Shown: positions 1 through 5,721, counted from the stretch's first letter. The stretch: DNA of 9,956 nt from an uncultured Clostridia bacterium (GCA_947383645.1 CANDEH010000090.1:1-9956); one strand, 5' to 3'. Notes: generated by a model not told the origin, from the sequence alone. A program made the numbers and translations.

Positions 1-30
1 CTGAGGCGCAGAGCGCAGCGCAATCCCCCT

Positions 31-83
31 CAATCGAAATGAGAGGTCCCCGGCCTATGGCCGGGGACCTCTCATTTCGATTG
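31..83 (-). terminator. Perfect 25-bp hairpin closing the catabolic operon
   Basis: Positions 31-55 and 59-83 are exact reverse complements (25 bp, loop of three bases), and the hairpin starts 3 nt after the permease stop codon. The inner part is GC-rich (GAGAGGTCCCCGGCC) and the outer part is AT-richer (CAATCGAAAT). Read leftward there is no long U tract after the stem, so it is not a textbook Rho-independent terminator. It may act as a transcript end, a 3' RNA stabiliser or a bidirectional terminator with a gene lying to the left of the window. Confidence 0.6.
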
Positions 84-86
84 AAA

Positions 87-1052
87 TTATTTTGCCTTCT
101 TCACTTCCATATTGTGCAGCCAGGTCACCAGCAGGGGGCAGAGGATGGCGGTGACGATGACGGCGCAGGTAACCTGCGCGGTGGCGGACTCGGCGATGGC
201 CAACAGGCCGGTGTCGGCGGCGGCCACAGCGGCGGGAGTGGCAGCGGCGTTGCCGGCGGTGGTACCGATGGCGGCGCCCACCTCAGGGTGCTCGATGCCC
301 AGAGCCTTCACGGGACGCAGGAGCTTATACACGGCATAGCCGGCGAGACCGGTAATCAGGGTGCAGACCACGCCCAGCAGGATGCCGGGGGCGCCGCCCA
401 CGATCAGGTTCTTCAGGTTCAGACCGGCGCCCAAGGGGAAGGCGAAGAAGGGGATCATCATAGTAGCGCCGGGGATGCAGAACTTGCGGATGTCCTCGTC
501 CAGGTTGCCCAGAATGCAGCCCACCACGATGGGAATCACGCAGCCGATCAGGGTGTTGATGGGGATGTTGGCGATGCCGCTGGCGCCCAGGGCCACCATG
601 GTGAAGAAGGGGCCGTCGTTGATGGACAGGATGGACACGGCGCCCACGTCTGTGGCGTCGCCGTACTCACCGGCCAGGGAGGCGTACAGGCCGCCGTTGG
701 AGTTGGCGATGGCCGCCACGATGGCCAGCGGGGTCAGGCCCATGATGCCGGCGGGACCCCAGATGTTGCTGACCAGCAGACCCACGGCAATACCGATGAG
801 CACCTTGACCAGGGTGATAATCACGCCCTTGGCCAGGGGCACGCCGGCGCGCTTGAAGTCGATGGTGGCGCCGTTGCAGAACAGGAACACCGCCAGGATG
901 GGCATAGCGCCGGACTTCCACAGGTAAGTGGTGAAGGTACCGTCATACCAGGTCCACACCTGACCGAAGAAGGTGTTGACCACCGCGCCCAGCAGCAGGG
1001 GGACGACCATCAGGCCGCCGGGGATCTTCTTAACACTCTGTAAAATCTTCAT
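87..1052 (-). CDS. kdgT: KdgT-family 2-keto-3-deoxygluconate / sugar-acid permease
   Basis: A 321-residue polytopic inner-membrane transporter, matching the roughly 320-residue length of the 2-keto-3-deoxygluconate permease family. It is hydrophobic throughout, with about ten predicted membrane segments, and begins MKILQSVKKIPGGLMVVPLL. Family-like blocks are visible: SGAMPILAVFLFCNGATIDF (about residues 47-66), IVAAIANSNGGLYASL (about 111-126) and TTAGNAAATPAAVAAAD near residue 270. The ATG is preceded by AGGGAG 9 nt upstream. It is the last gene of the leftward cluster, 116 nt after the LarA homologue. Family members carry keto-deoxy sugar acids by cation symport. Beside a DUF1537 kinase and a PdxA2 enzyme, the cargo is more likely a four-carbon acid such as threonate or erythronate, which is inferred from context. 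Family assignment is firm; substrate is not. Confidence 0.9.
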   Translation of the reverse strand: MKILQSVKKIPGGLMVVPLLLGAVVNTFFGQVWTWYDGTFTTYLWKSGAMPILAVFLFCNGATIDFKRAGVPLAKGVIITLVKVLIGIAVGLLVSNIWGPAGIMGLTPLAIVAAIANSNGGLYASLAGEYGDATDVGAVSILSINDGPFFTMVALGASGIANIPINTLIGCVIPIVVGCILGNLDEDIRKFCIPGATMMIPFFAFPLGAGLNLKNLIVGGAPGILLGVVCTLITGLAGYAVYKLLRPVKALGIEHPEVGAAIGTTAGNAAATPAAVAAADTGLLAIAESATAQVTCAVIVTAILCPLLVTWLHNMEVKKAK

Positions 1053-1085
1053 ACTCTCTTTCTCCCTAACTTATATGTATTTTGC

Positions 1086-1109
1086 CCGGGAGGGGTCTCC
1101 CCCTCCCGG
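1086..1109 (-). other. Intercistronic hairpin between larA-like gene and kdgT
   Basis: CCGGGAGGGG (1086-1095) pairs perfectly with CCCCTCCCGG (1100-1109) around a four-base loop. It lies in the 116-nt gap between the LarA homologue and the permease. Read leftward the stem is followed by an A-rich stretch and not a U tract, so it looks like an RNA-processing or mRNA-stabilising hairpin more than a terminator. The gap also carries GGATCC twice, separated by one base (about 1151-1163). Confidence 0.5.
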
Positions 1110-1168
1110 AGCCCGCCTTGGGAAAAGCGGGGTCGCACGATGTGATACCGGGATCCTGGATCCTTCCC

Positions 1169-2449
1169 TTACAGCACGATAACCGCCACACCGTCGGGGA
1201 TGACGGTGATCTTGGCGTCCTTCTTGCCCTTGGCGGCCAAAATCTCGTCGGCCTTGGCGATGGCCTCGTCCATGGAGTGGGCGGGGATCATGTGCAGATT
1301 CTTCACCACCTCGTCCTCGGCGTCGGAGATGTAGATCACGTCGGCCCGCTCCAGCAGGCGGACGAAGATCTGGGACTGCCACTGATCGGGGATGGTCTTC
1401 TCCTTGGGGGTGGCGCGGAACTGTGCCATCAGCTTCTCGTTGGAGGGCTCGTTCTTGAAGGTCTCATAGAACACCGGGGCGCCGTGTCCGTCGCTGGACT
1501 TGGCCACCATGATGATGACGCCGCCCTCGTTGACGGTGGCCTCGGCGGCGGTCATGCCCTTGACGGCCTGATAGATGTTCTGGTCCAGGGGGTAGCCGCC
1601 GTTGGTGGAGATGACGATGTCCGCGGGGATCTTGTCCACCTGGCAGTACTGGAGCAGGAAGTTCCGGCCGGCCACGTGGGCCCGGTCGCAGTCGCCGGAG
1701 ACGGCGAAGAGGACCTCGTGGGAGGCGCTGACCACCACGTTGCAGATGAAGGCCAGATGGGCGGCCCGGGCGGCGTAGAGCATATCCTCATGGATGGGGT
1801 TGCCGTCGATGACGCCGGTGCGGGCATAGGGGCTGTCGATAAACTCAGCGTTGTGGTTGTAGCAGACGGTGGTGCGGCTGGCGATGCCGGGGAGGATGCT
1901 CTTGCGGCCGCCGGAGAAGCCGGCGAAGAAGTGGGGCTCAATGAAGCCCTCGGCCACCAGCAGGTCCGCCTCGTAGGCGATCTTGTTGATGATGAGCTCG
2001 CCGCCGGAGGGCAGCTTGCCCAGGTCCACCAGGTTGCTCTCGTCGGCGCAGTCGTGGACCACGATCTTCTCGGCCTTCACGATGTCCTCGCCGAACTTGT
2101 TCACCAACTCCTCCTTGGTGGTCTCCCGGTGGAGGCCGGTGGAGATGAGGATGGTGATGTCGGCGTCGGGGTTGCCCTTGCGGATCTCGGCCAGCATCTG
2201 GGGCATGATGATCTTGCTGGGCACGGGGCGGGTGTGGTCGCTGGCGATGATGACCACGTTCTTCTTGCCGATGACCATCTCGGAGAGCTTGGGCGTGCCG
2301 ATGGGGTGCATCAGCGCGTCGTGGACCAGCTCCTCCTGGCTCTTGGCGGGCACGTACTCGGTCATCTTGGAGATGAGGGAGCCGTTGTAGCGCGCGTCGG
2401 GGATGCTGATCTCCATCTTTTCCTTCCCGTAGGGCAGTTGGATGTTCAT
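1169..2449 (-). CDS. LarA-family nickel-pincer 2-hydroxyacid racemase/epimerase
   Basis: A 426-residue cytosolic enzyme of the LarA superfamily, about the family's usual length. The key residues of Lactobacillus plantarum LarA are all present, shifted by one: D71 and R74 in DHTRP, catalytic H107 in STGLHR, H173 and the cofactor-binding lysine K183 in EPHFFAGFSGGRKS, the nickel-ligand H199 in YNHN, and Q294/K297 in YQAVKG. It should therefore carry the pyridinium nickel-pincer cofactor and invert C2 of a 2-hydroxyacid by hydride transfer. Cofactor-making LarB, LarC and LarE are not in the window. An upstream in-frame Met at 2473 exists, but AGGAGG lies 10 nt before the ATG at 2449, which fixes the start. 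Family members include lactate and malate racemases and a gluconate 2-epimerase. Given the neighbours, a C2 epimerase of a C4 sugar acid is the best guess; lactate racemase is less likely. Confidence 0.92.
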   Translation of the reverse strand: MNIQLPYGKEKMEISIPDARYNGSLISKMTEYVPAKSQEELVHDALMHPIGTPKLSEMVIGKKNVVIIASDHTRPVPSKIIMPQMLAEIRKGNPDADITILISTGLHRETTKEELVNKFGEDIVKAEKIVVHDCADESNLVDLGKLPSGGELIINKIAYEADLLVAEGFIEPHFFAGFSGGRKSILPGIASRTTVCYNHNAEFIDSPYARTGVIDGNPIHEDMLYAARAAHLAFICNVVVSASHEVLFAVSGDCDRAHVAGRNFLLQYCQVDKIPADIVISTNGGYPLDQNIYQAVKGMTAAEATVNEGGVIIMVAKSSDGHGAPVFYETFKNEPSNEKLMAQFRATPKEKTIPDQWQSQIFVRLLERADVIYISDAEDEVVKNLHMIPAHSMDEAIAKADEILAAKGKKDAKITVIPDGVAVIVL

Positions 2450-2459
2450 AGTGATCGTT

Positions 2460-2465
2460 CCTCCT
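2460..2465 (-). promoter_or_regulatory. Ribosome binding site deciding the LarA start
   Basis: On the minus strand AGGAGG stands 10 nt before the ATG at 2449. The longer reading from 2473 would place this site inside the coding region and has no Shine-Dalgarno sequence of its own. Confidence 0.8.
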
Positions 2466-2609
2466 CTTTTCAATACTGTGTTGCCTGATTTCCTCTCCGC
2501 CGGCGGACAGGGACCCCCCGCCCCCCGGCACTTCTCTATTGCAGCGGCAGCCCCGGCGGACCGCCGTTAAGCAATCCTGCACGATTTCCCAACAAAATCT
2601 GCACATCGT

Positions 2610-2688
2610 CACCGTGCGGAAATGTCGGATTTGCTTCGCACATAAGAGCGAAATTAAAGTTCTTTTTGGATACTTTTTCCCTAAAGGG
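2610..2688. repeat. Gene-end repeat, copy A
   Basis: This 79-nt stretch downstream of the kinase shares ordered blocks with positions 4246-4324 downstream of pdxA: CACCGTGC, GAAAT, TCGCACA, AGAGCGAA, then TAAA and TTCTTTTTG, and finally CTTTT before CCCTAAAGGG. The spacing between blocks differs slightly but the total length is the same. It contains its own small hairpin (GTGCG at 2614 with CGCAC at 2637-2641). Both copies lie in the same orientation at the same place relative to the upstream gene's stop, which suggests a dispersed repeat that travels with gene ends or modifies them. No coding function is supported. Confidence 0.6.
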
Positions 2689-2754
2689 ACGCATTCCACT
2701 AACATTTTGCTCCGCAAAATGAAGTGTCATTGCAGTCTTCCAAGAAAAAGTATC
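2669..2754. repeat. 86-bp nested palindrome overlapping the kinase stop
   Basis: GATACTTTTTC (2669-2679) pairs with GAAAAAGTATC (2744-2754). At the exact centre CATTTTGC (2703-2710) pairs with GCAAAATG (2714-2721) around TCC, with a weaker intermediate pairing CACT/AGTG (2697-2700 with 2723-2726). The outer right arm includes two bases of the kinase stop codon. In RNA this would fold into a long imperfect hairpin directly at the kinase 3' end. It may be a repetitive extragenic palindrome or a small transposon remnant, and could protect the upstream mRNA segment or weaken read-through into the LarA gene. Confidence 0.6.
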
Positions 2755-3973
2755 ACTTCTCCTTCAGCTTGCGCAGGGCGAACAGGATCGCGTCCTCCTT
2801 GCCGAAGGCCCCGGCCTTGGTGACGGTCTTGAGCCCGTCCATCTCCCCGCCCACTAAGCGCATCATGGGCAATCCCACGGCGATCTCGGAGAGGATGGCG
2901 GAGCCGTCGGCCCTCAAAGCGGCCAGCACGCCCATGGCGGTGTCGCCGCCGGTGATGAAGGCCCCGGACACCCTGGCCCGGGCGAAGACGGCCTTGGCCA
3001 TCTCCCCCATCATGGTCTGAACGTACTCGCTGACCTGGGCGGTCTCCATCCCCAGCTTGGCCCCCGCCTCACTGGAGAGGGCCAGCTCCGAGCGGTCATA
3101 GGTGGAGCTGGAGAGGAGGATGGTGTCCCTCCCCGCCTGCAGGCTCTCCACCACGGCGTCGATGTAGGGGGCGGTGGTCTCCTCCTTGGAGAGAATCTTA
3201 TGTACCGGCACCTGCACCAGCTTCACGCCGGCGGCCTCGGCGGCCTTGATCTGGCCGTTGGTCACGGCGCTGACGCTGGCGGCGATGCCCAGGGCGGGAT
3301 AGGTTCTGCTCTCCAGCTCCATGATGTTGTCCGCCATGGCCGCGGTGCCCACCCAGAGGGTCCGCTTCCCCATGGCCCGGGCGGCGGAGATGATCTTCTG
3401 GAGGTCGCTGTTGAGTTCCGCGTCAAAGGTGAAAAGACGGCAGCCGGTGAGATCGATCCTGTCCTCCCGGATCTCCTCGATGGAGACGTGGCGCACCTCC
3501 TCGGTGTAGACCCTGCGCAGGATATTGGCCAGATTGTCCTCCGTGACGGGCTTCTTGGGGTCCTTGGCCAGCTCGGTCTGGGTGATGGGCACCCCCTTGA
3601 GCATGTGGACGCCCTTCACAGTGGTCCTGTCCAGGTCCGGCAGGGCGGGGGCGAAGATCACCAGCTCGCTGCCGTAGGCCTCGTCCACCGCCTGCACCTC
3701 CTCGGCCACGTTGCCCCGGATGGTGGAGTCCACCTTCTTGATGACGTACTTGTAGACGGACAGGTCCACGTCCTTCACCGCGCCGGCGGTGACATCCCTG
3801 GCCTCCTCTCCGGTGAGGCCCCGGCTCTCGGTGTCGATGACCACGGAGCTGGCGCCGGCGGGCAGGGGATGGCCGGCGAACATCACGCTTGTGTCTAAGC
3901 CCCGGCGGCACATCTGCACGCCGGTGTCGTTGGAGCCGGTAAAGTCGTCTGCGACGATCAGATATCGGTTCAA
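2753..3973 (-). CDS. Four-carbon acid sugar kinase, DUF1537 family (D-threonate/D-erythronate kinase type)
   Basis: A 406-residue cytosolic ATP-dependent kinase. The N-terminal substrate domain opens with IVADDFTGSNDTG (residues 6-18), a family signature. VDSTIRGN (about residue 80) and APALPDLDRTTVKGVH (about 108-123) follow. The C-terminal nucleotide-binding domain has ITGGDTA (340-346), a GLPMMRLVGGEMDGL segment (368-382) and KAGAFGKED. Characterised relatives phosphorylate O4 of D-threonate, D-erythronate or L-threonate, and a PdxA2 partner then completes the route to dihydroxyacetone phosphate; the partner gene is directly upstream here. The start is TTG at 3973 with AAGGGGG 7 nt before it; no ATG fits the conserved N-terminus. 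A MITE-like element ends 20 nt upstream. Family assignment is firm. Which tetronate is used cannot be read from the sequence, so dtnK and denK are not assigned. Confidence 0.9.
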   Translation of the reverse strand: MNRYLIVADDFTGSNDTGVQMCRRGLDTSVMFAGHPLPAGASSVVIDTESRGLTGEEARDVTAGAVKDVDLSVYKYVIKKVDSTIRGNVAEEVQAVDEAYGSELVIFAPALPDLDRTTVKGVHMLKGVPITQTELAKDPKKPVTEDNLANILRRVYTEEVRHVSIEEIREDRIDLTGCRLFTFDAELNSDLQKIISAARAMGKRTLWVGTAAMADNIMELESRTYPALGIAASVSAVTNGQIKAAEAAGVKLVQVPVHKILSKEETTAPYIDAVVESLQAGRDTILLSSSTYDRSELALSSEAGAKLGMETAQVSEYVQTMMGEMAKAVFARARVSGAFITGGDTAMGVLAALRADGSAILSEIAVGLPMMRLVGGEMDGLKTVTKAGAFGKEDAILFALRKLKEK

Positions 3974-3980
3974 AAGGAAT

Positions 3981-3987
3981 CCCCCTT
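3981..3987 (-). promoter_or_regulatory. Ribosome binding site supporting a TTG start for the kinase
   Basis: AAGGGGG on the minus strand lies 7 nt before the TTG at 3973. The protein reading from this TTG starts exactly at the conserved beta strand MNRYLIVADDF, so the weak start codon is probably real. Confidence 0.7.
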
Positions 3988-3992
3988 ATTTT

Positions 3993-4153
3993 GGGTCTGT
4001 TGACAAAGTCGTCTGCCGGCGTCTGGCTTGTTGATTTTCCGCCATTTTGCCTCAAAATTCTCGGGAATACATCCAGTATTCCCGACGGTTTTTCAACAAA
4101 CTGACGAAAAATCTTCTGCGCCATCCATCCGGCGCGATTTTGCCAACAGACCC
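3993..4153. mobile_element. 161-bp MITE-like palindromic element
   Basis: The left end GGGTCTGTTGACAAAGTCG and the reverse complement of the right end (GGGTCTGTTGGCAAAATCG) match at 17 of 19 positions. Inner parts of the two halves stay similar (GATTTTCCG against GATTTTTCG), and the exact midpoint near 4073 is a 9-bp stem, CGGGAATAC with GTATTCCCG. The sequence ATTTT flanks both ends directly (3988-3992 and 4154-4158) and may be a target duplication, though the right flank is a T run. It carries no credible transposase gene, so it would be mobilised in trans. The terminal GGnnCTGTTG resembles IS6-like ends, but the family is not established. It sits between pdxA and the kinase, where its RNA would fold into a long hairpin. 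Confidence 0.7.
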
Positions 4154-4245
4154 ATTTTTTTGTTTTTCTCTTCTCAATCCTATGCCGCCCGCTCTCCGCT
4201 CAGCCCACGAAAAAGCGGCCTCCACCGGCACCGGCCATCCGCCGG

Positions 4246-4324
4246 CACCGTGCAGAAATCCCGCCTCGCACACCGAGGTACAGAGCGAACATAAAATTCT
4301 TTTTGCCTGCTTTTCCCTAAAGGG
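4246..4324. repeat. Gene-end repeat, copy B
   Basis: Second 79-nt copy of the repeat at 2610-2688, in the same orientation, here starting 11 nt after the pdxA stop. Shared blocks are CACCGTGC, GAAAT, TCGCACA, AGAGCGAA, TTCTTTTTG and CCCTAAAGGG. The stretch between it and the MITE-like element (about 4155-4245) contains a T/C-rich run at 4155-4172 and a direct repeat of CCGGCACCG (about 4224-4250); I see no gene in it. Confidence 0.6.
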
Positions 4325-4331
4325 AAAAAGC
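4309..4331 (-). terminator. Hairpin just after the pdxA stop
   Basis: GCTTTTCCC (4309-4317) pairs with GGGAAAAAGC (4322-4331), with one bulged A and the loop TAAA, starting about 3 nt after the pdxA stop. Read leftward it is followed by AGGCAAAAAG and not a U tract, so it may be a weak or partial terminator, or a 3'-end stabiliser that lowers downstream expression. Confidence 0.4.
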
Positions 4332-4334
4332 GGG

Positions 4335-5414
4335 TTACCGGTTCTCCGCCAGCTGAATGGCGTAGGAGATGGCGTTGCCCAAACTCAGCTCGTTGGCGTG
4401 GCCGCTGCCGGCGTGGCCGAAGCCGGTGCCGTGGTCCACGCTGGCCCGGATGATAGGCAGGCCCAACGTCACATTGACGCCGGCCACCGCCTCCCAGTGC
4501 TTCTCCTCCCTGTTGTAGACGAAGCCCTTCACCTTCAGGGGGATGTGCCCCTGGTCGTGATACATCACCACCACGATGTCGTACCAGCCGCCCAGGGCCT
4601 TGGAGAACACGGTGTCCGGGGGGGTGGGCTTCTTCTCGGGGATATTGATGCCCTCCGCCAGGGCCGCGTCGATGGCGGGCTGGATCTCCTCCACCTCCTC
4701 GGTGCCGAACATGCCGTTCTCGCCGCAGTGGGGGTTCAGCCCCGCCACGCCGATCTTGGGCGACTGGATGCCCAGGGCCTTGCAGGCGTTGTTGGCGATG
4801 TGGATGCAGTCTAAAACCCGGTCCTTCTTCACCCGGTCGCAGGCCTCCCGCAGGGACACGTGGGTGGACACGTGGACCACCCGCAGGTTCTCGTGGGCCA
4901 GCATCATGGTGTACTTGGAGGTCTTGGTGTAGTCGGCGTAGATCTCCGTGTGGCCGGAGTAGTGGTGGCCGGCCATGTTGATGGCCTCCTTGCTGAGGGC
5001 GTTGGTGACGGTGGCATCGATCTCCCCGGCCATGGCCAGCTCGATCACCTTCACCACATACTGGAAGGCCGCCTCGCCGCCCAGCCTGGTGGCGCCCAGG
5101 CCGAAGGGCTGGGGCACGCCGTCGATCTCCTTGTGGGGAATCTCCGAGGCGGGGACGATACCCATATCCAGCACATCGATGGTGCCGTACTCAAACTTCG
5201 CCTCAGCGGGGACTTTCACGCTGTGGAGCTGCAAAGAGATGCCGGAGACCTTTTTGGCAACCTCCAAAGCGTACTCCATGGAGCTGACATCGCCCACAAC
5301 CAGAGGGCGGCAGCGCCGGTAGAGATCGGGGTCGTTCATGGCGCGGACGGTAATCTCCGGGCCGTTGCCGAAGGGGTCGCCCATGGAGATGCCGATGATG
5401 GGTCGAGTATTCAT
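4335..5414 (-). CDS. pdxA2: PdxA2-type 4-phospho-D-threonate/erythronate 3-dehydrogenase (PdxA family)
   Basis: A 359-residue NAD-dependent, metal-dependent dehydrogenase of the PdxA family (usual length 320-350). Visible motifs are GISMGDPFGNGPEI (8-21), VTNALSKEAI (136-145), SGHTE with H155, STHVSL with H185, GLNPHCGENG (225-234), YHDQGH with H286 and VDHGTGFGHAGSGHANE (326-342). The three histidines fit the family's metal ligands. Canonical biosynthetic PdxA acts in vitamin B6 synthesis, but PdxA2 paralogues paired with a DUF1537 kinase oxidise 4-phosphotetronates at C3, and the product decarboxylates to dihydroxyacetone phosphate. The kinase neighbour favours that role. The start is ATG 5414 with AAAGGAG 5 nt upstream; an in-frame ATG 15 nt earlier lacks a site at the right distance. 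It is the first gene of the cluster. A fallback role in B6 synthesis cannot be excluded. Confidence 0.9.
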   Translation of the reverse strand: MNTRPIIGISMGDPFGNGPEITVRAMNDPDLYRRCRPLVVGDVSSMEYALEVAKKVSGISLQLHSVKVPAEAKFEYGTIDVLDMGIVPASEIPHKEIDGVPQPFGLGATRLGGEAAFQYVVKVIELAMAGEIDATVTNALSKEAINMAGHHYSGHTEIYADYTKTSKYTMMLAHENLRVVHVSTHVSLREACDRVKKDRVLDCIHIANNACKALGIQSPKIGVAGLNPHCGENGMFGTEEVEEIQPAIDAALAEGINIPEKKPTPPDTVFSKALGGWYDIVVVMYHDQGHIPLKVKGFVYNREEKHWEAVAGVNVTLGLPIIRASVDHGTGFGHAGSGHANELSLGNAISYAIQLAENR

Positions 5415-5419
5415 AGCTG

Positions 5420-5426
5420 CTCCTTT
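5420..5426 (-). promoter_or_regulatory. Ribosome binding site deciding the pdxA2 start
   Basis: AAAGGAG on the minus strand is 5 nt before the ATG at 5414. It would lie just inside a protein read from the alternative ATG at 5429, so the shorter form is chosen. Confidence 0.75.
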
Positions 5427-5431
5427 CATAG

Positions 5432-5469
5432 CCGCGGGGACGGCGCTCCCCCAATGGGGAGTGCCGCGG
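5432..5469 (-). other. Leader hairpin upstream of pdxA2
   Basis: GGCGCTCCCC (5442-5451) pairs with GGGGAGTGCC (5456-5465), with one G-T pair and the loop CAAT. CCGC/GGCG-type pairing continues at 5432-5435 with 5466-5469. It lies within the inferred 100-nt leader, a few bases before the ribosome site. No U tract follows, so it is more likely to affect translation or RNA stability than to terminate. Confidence 0.4.
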
Positions 5470-5522
5470 TCACTTTTTACAAAAACCGCCGCCGCCTTCC
5501 GCCGCGGATTGTAGTTATTACT

Positions 5523-5552
5523 ATAATAGCCGGTTTTTTACCCCTTCCGCAA
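5523..5552 (-). promoter_or_regulatory. Candidate SigA-type promoter of the catabolic operon
   Basis: Read leftward, TTGCGG (5552-5547), an 18-nt spacer and TATTAT (5528-5523) make a promoter with a good -10 and a poor -35, as often seen at activator-dependent promoters. Transcription would begin near 5516, leaving a leader of about 100 nt before pdxA2. The nearer palindromic operator would be centred about 64 bp upstream of that start and the farther one about 124 bp upstream, both suitable activator positions. Confidence 0.5.
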
Positions 5553-5571
5553 TAGACAGCTTTTTCTTTCC

Positions 5572-5588
5572 TGTTCAAATTTGAAACA
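5572..5588. promoter_or_regulatory. Palindromic operator, copy 1
   Basis: TGTTCAAATTTGAAACA contains the perfect 12-bp palindrome TTCAAATTTGAA (5574-5585). An identical copy occurs 60 bp to the right and no further copy was noticed. Palindromes of this size are typical of Fis-type helix-turn-helix dimers such as the regulator encoded at 6373, which is the inferred binder. This copy lies just upstream of the -35 of the leftward promoter. Confidence 0.65.
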
Positions 5589-5631
5589 ATTTCTTCTCAT
5601 CTCTTGGAAATTCCGGATTGTTTCGGCAAAC

Positions 5632-5648
5632 TGTTCAAATTTGAAACA
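5632..5648. promoter_or_regulatory. Palindromic operator, copy 2
   Basis: A base-for-base repeat of the 17-nt palindrome at 5572-5588 (the preceding C is also shared). Its right half contains TTGAAA, which is also the -35 hexamer of a candidate rightward promoter. A protein bound here could block or control rightward transcription while helping activate the leftward operon. Confidence 0.65.
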
Positions 5649-5669
5649 CGCTTGGTTTGTGGATATAAT
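5641..5669 (+). promoter_or_regulatory. Candidate rightward promoter overlapping operator copy 2
   Basis: TTGAAA (5641-5646), a 17-nt spacer and a perfect TATAAT (5664-5669). The -35 is embedded in the second palindrome. It could serve the small secreted protein gene and, by read-through, the regulator gene, giving autoregulation. Confidence 0.5.
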
Positions 5670-5692
5670 GAAAAATTTATACAAATTTTGTA

Positions 5693-5721
5693 TTGACATT
5701 CCATTTTTTCAGATGTATCAT
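5693..5721 (+). promoter_or_regulatory. Strong SigA-type promoter for the secreted protein gene
   Basis: A consensus TTGACA (5693-5698), a 17-nt spacer and TATCAT (5716-5721) sit in a very AT-rich stretch. Transcription would start near 5728, leaving an AT-rich leader of about 95 nt before the ATG at 5822. The leader holds only a weak AAGTA/TACTT hairpin and no riboswitch that I recognise. Confidence 0.65.

Noticed and set aside
39..1043. Long rightward open frame opposite the permease
   Set aside because: Its protein is low-complexity, rich in Gly, Ala, His and Asp, and mirrors a well-conserved transporter; it is a GC-rich antisense shadow.
1169..2449. Calling the LarA homologue a lactate racemase
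   Set aside because: Catalytic residues are shared by the whole superfamily and do not define the substrate; no lactate genes and no larB/C/E are present here.
1082..2488. 468-codon rightward open frame opposite the LarA homologue
   Set aside because: It has no recognisable domain and a biased Gly/Val/Asp/His composition, while the opposite strand carries a complete enzyme with all catalytic residues.
2536..2730. Short leftward open frame (64 codons) in the kinase–larA gap
   Set aside because: It lies almost entirely within the repeat and palindrome, and has no ribosome site or recognisable product.
4335..5414. Reading pdxA as the vitamin B6 biosynthetic gene
   Set aside because: No other B6 gene is nearby, and pairing with a DUF1537 kinase is the known mark of the catabolic PdxA2 type; it is kept only as an alternative.
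5529..5542. GG-N10-GC spacing on the minus strand upstream of pdxA2, as in a sigma-54 promoter
   Set aside because: Only the invariant dinucleotides match; the surrounding TGGCAC and TTGCA elements are absent, and the neighbouring regulator lacks GAFTGA and Walker B.
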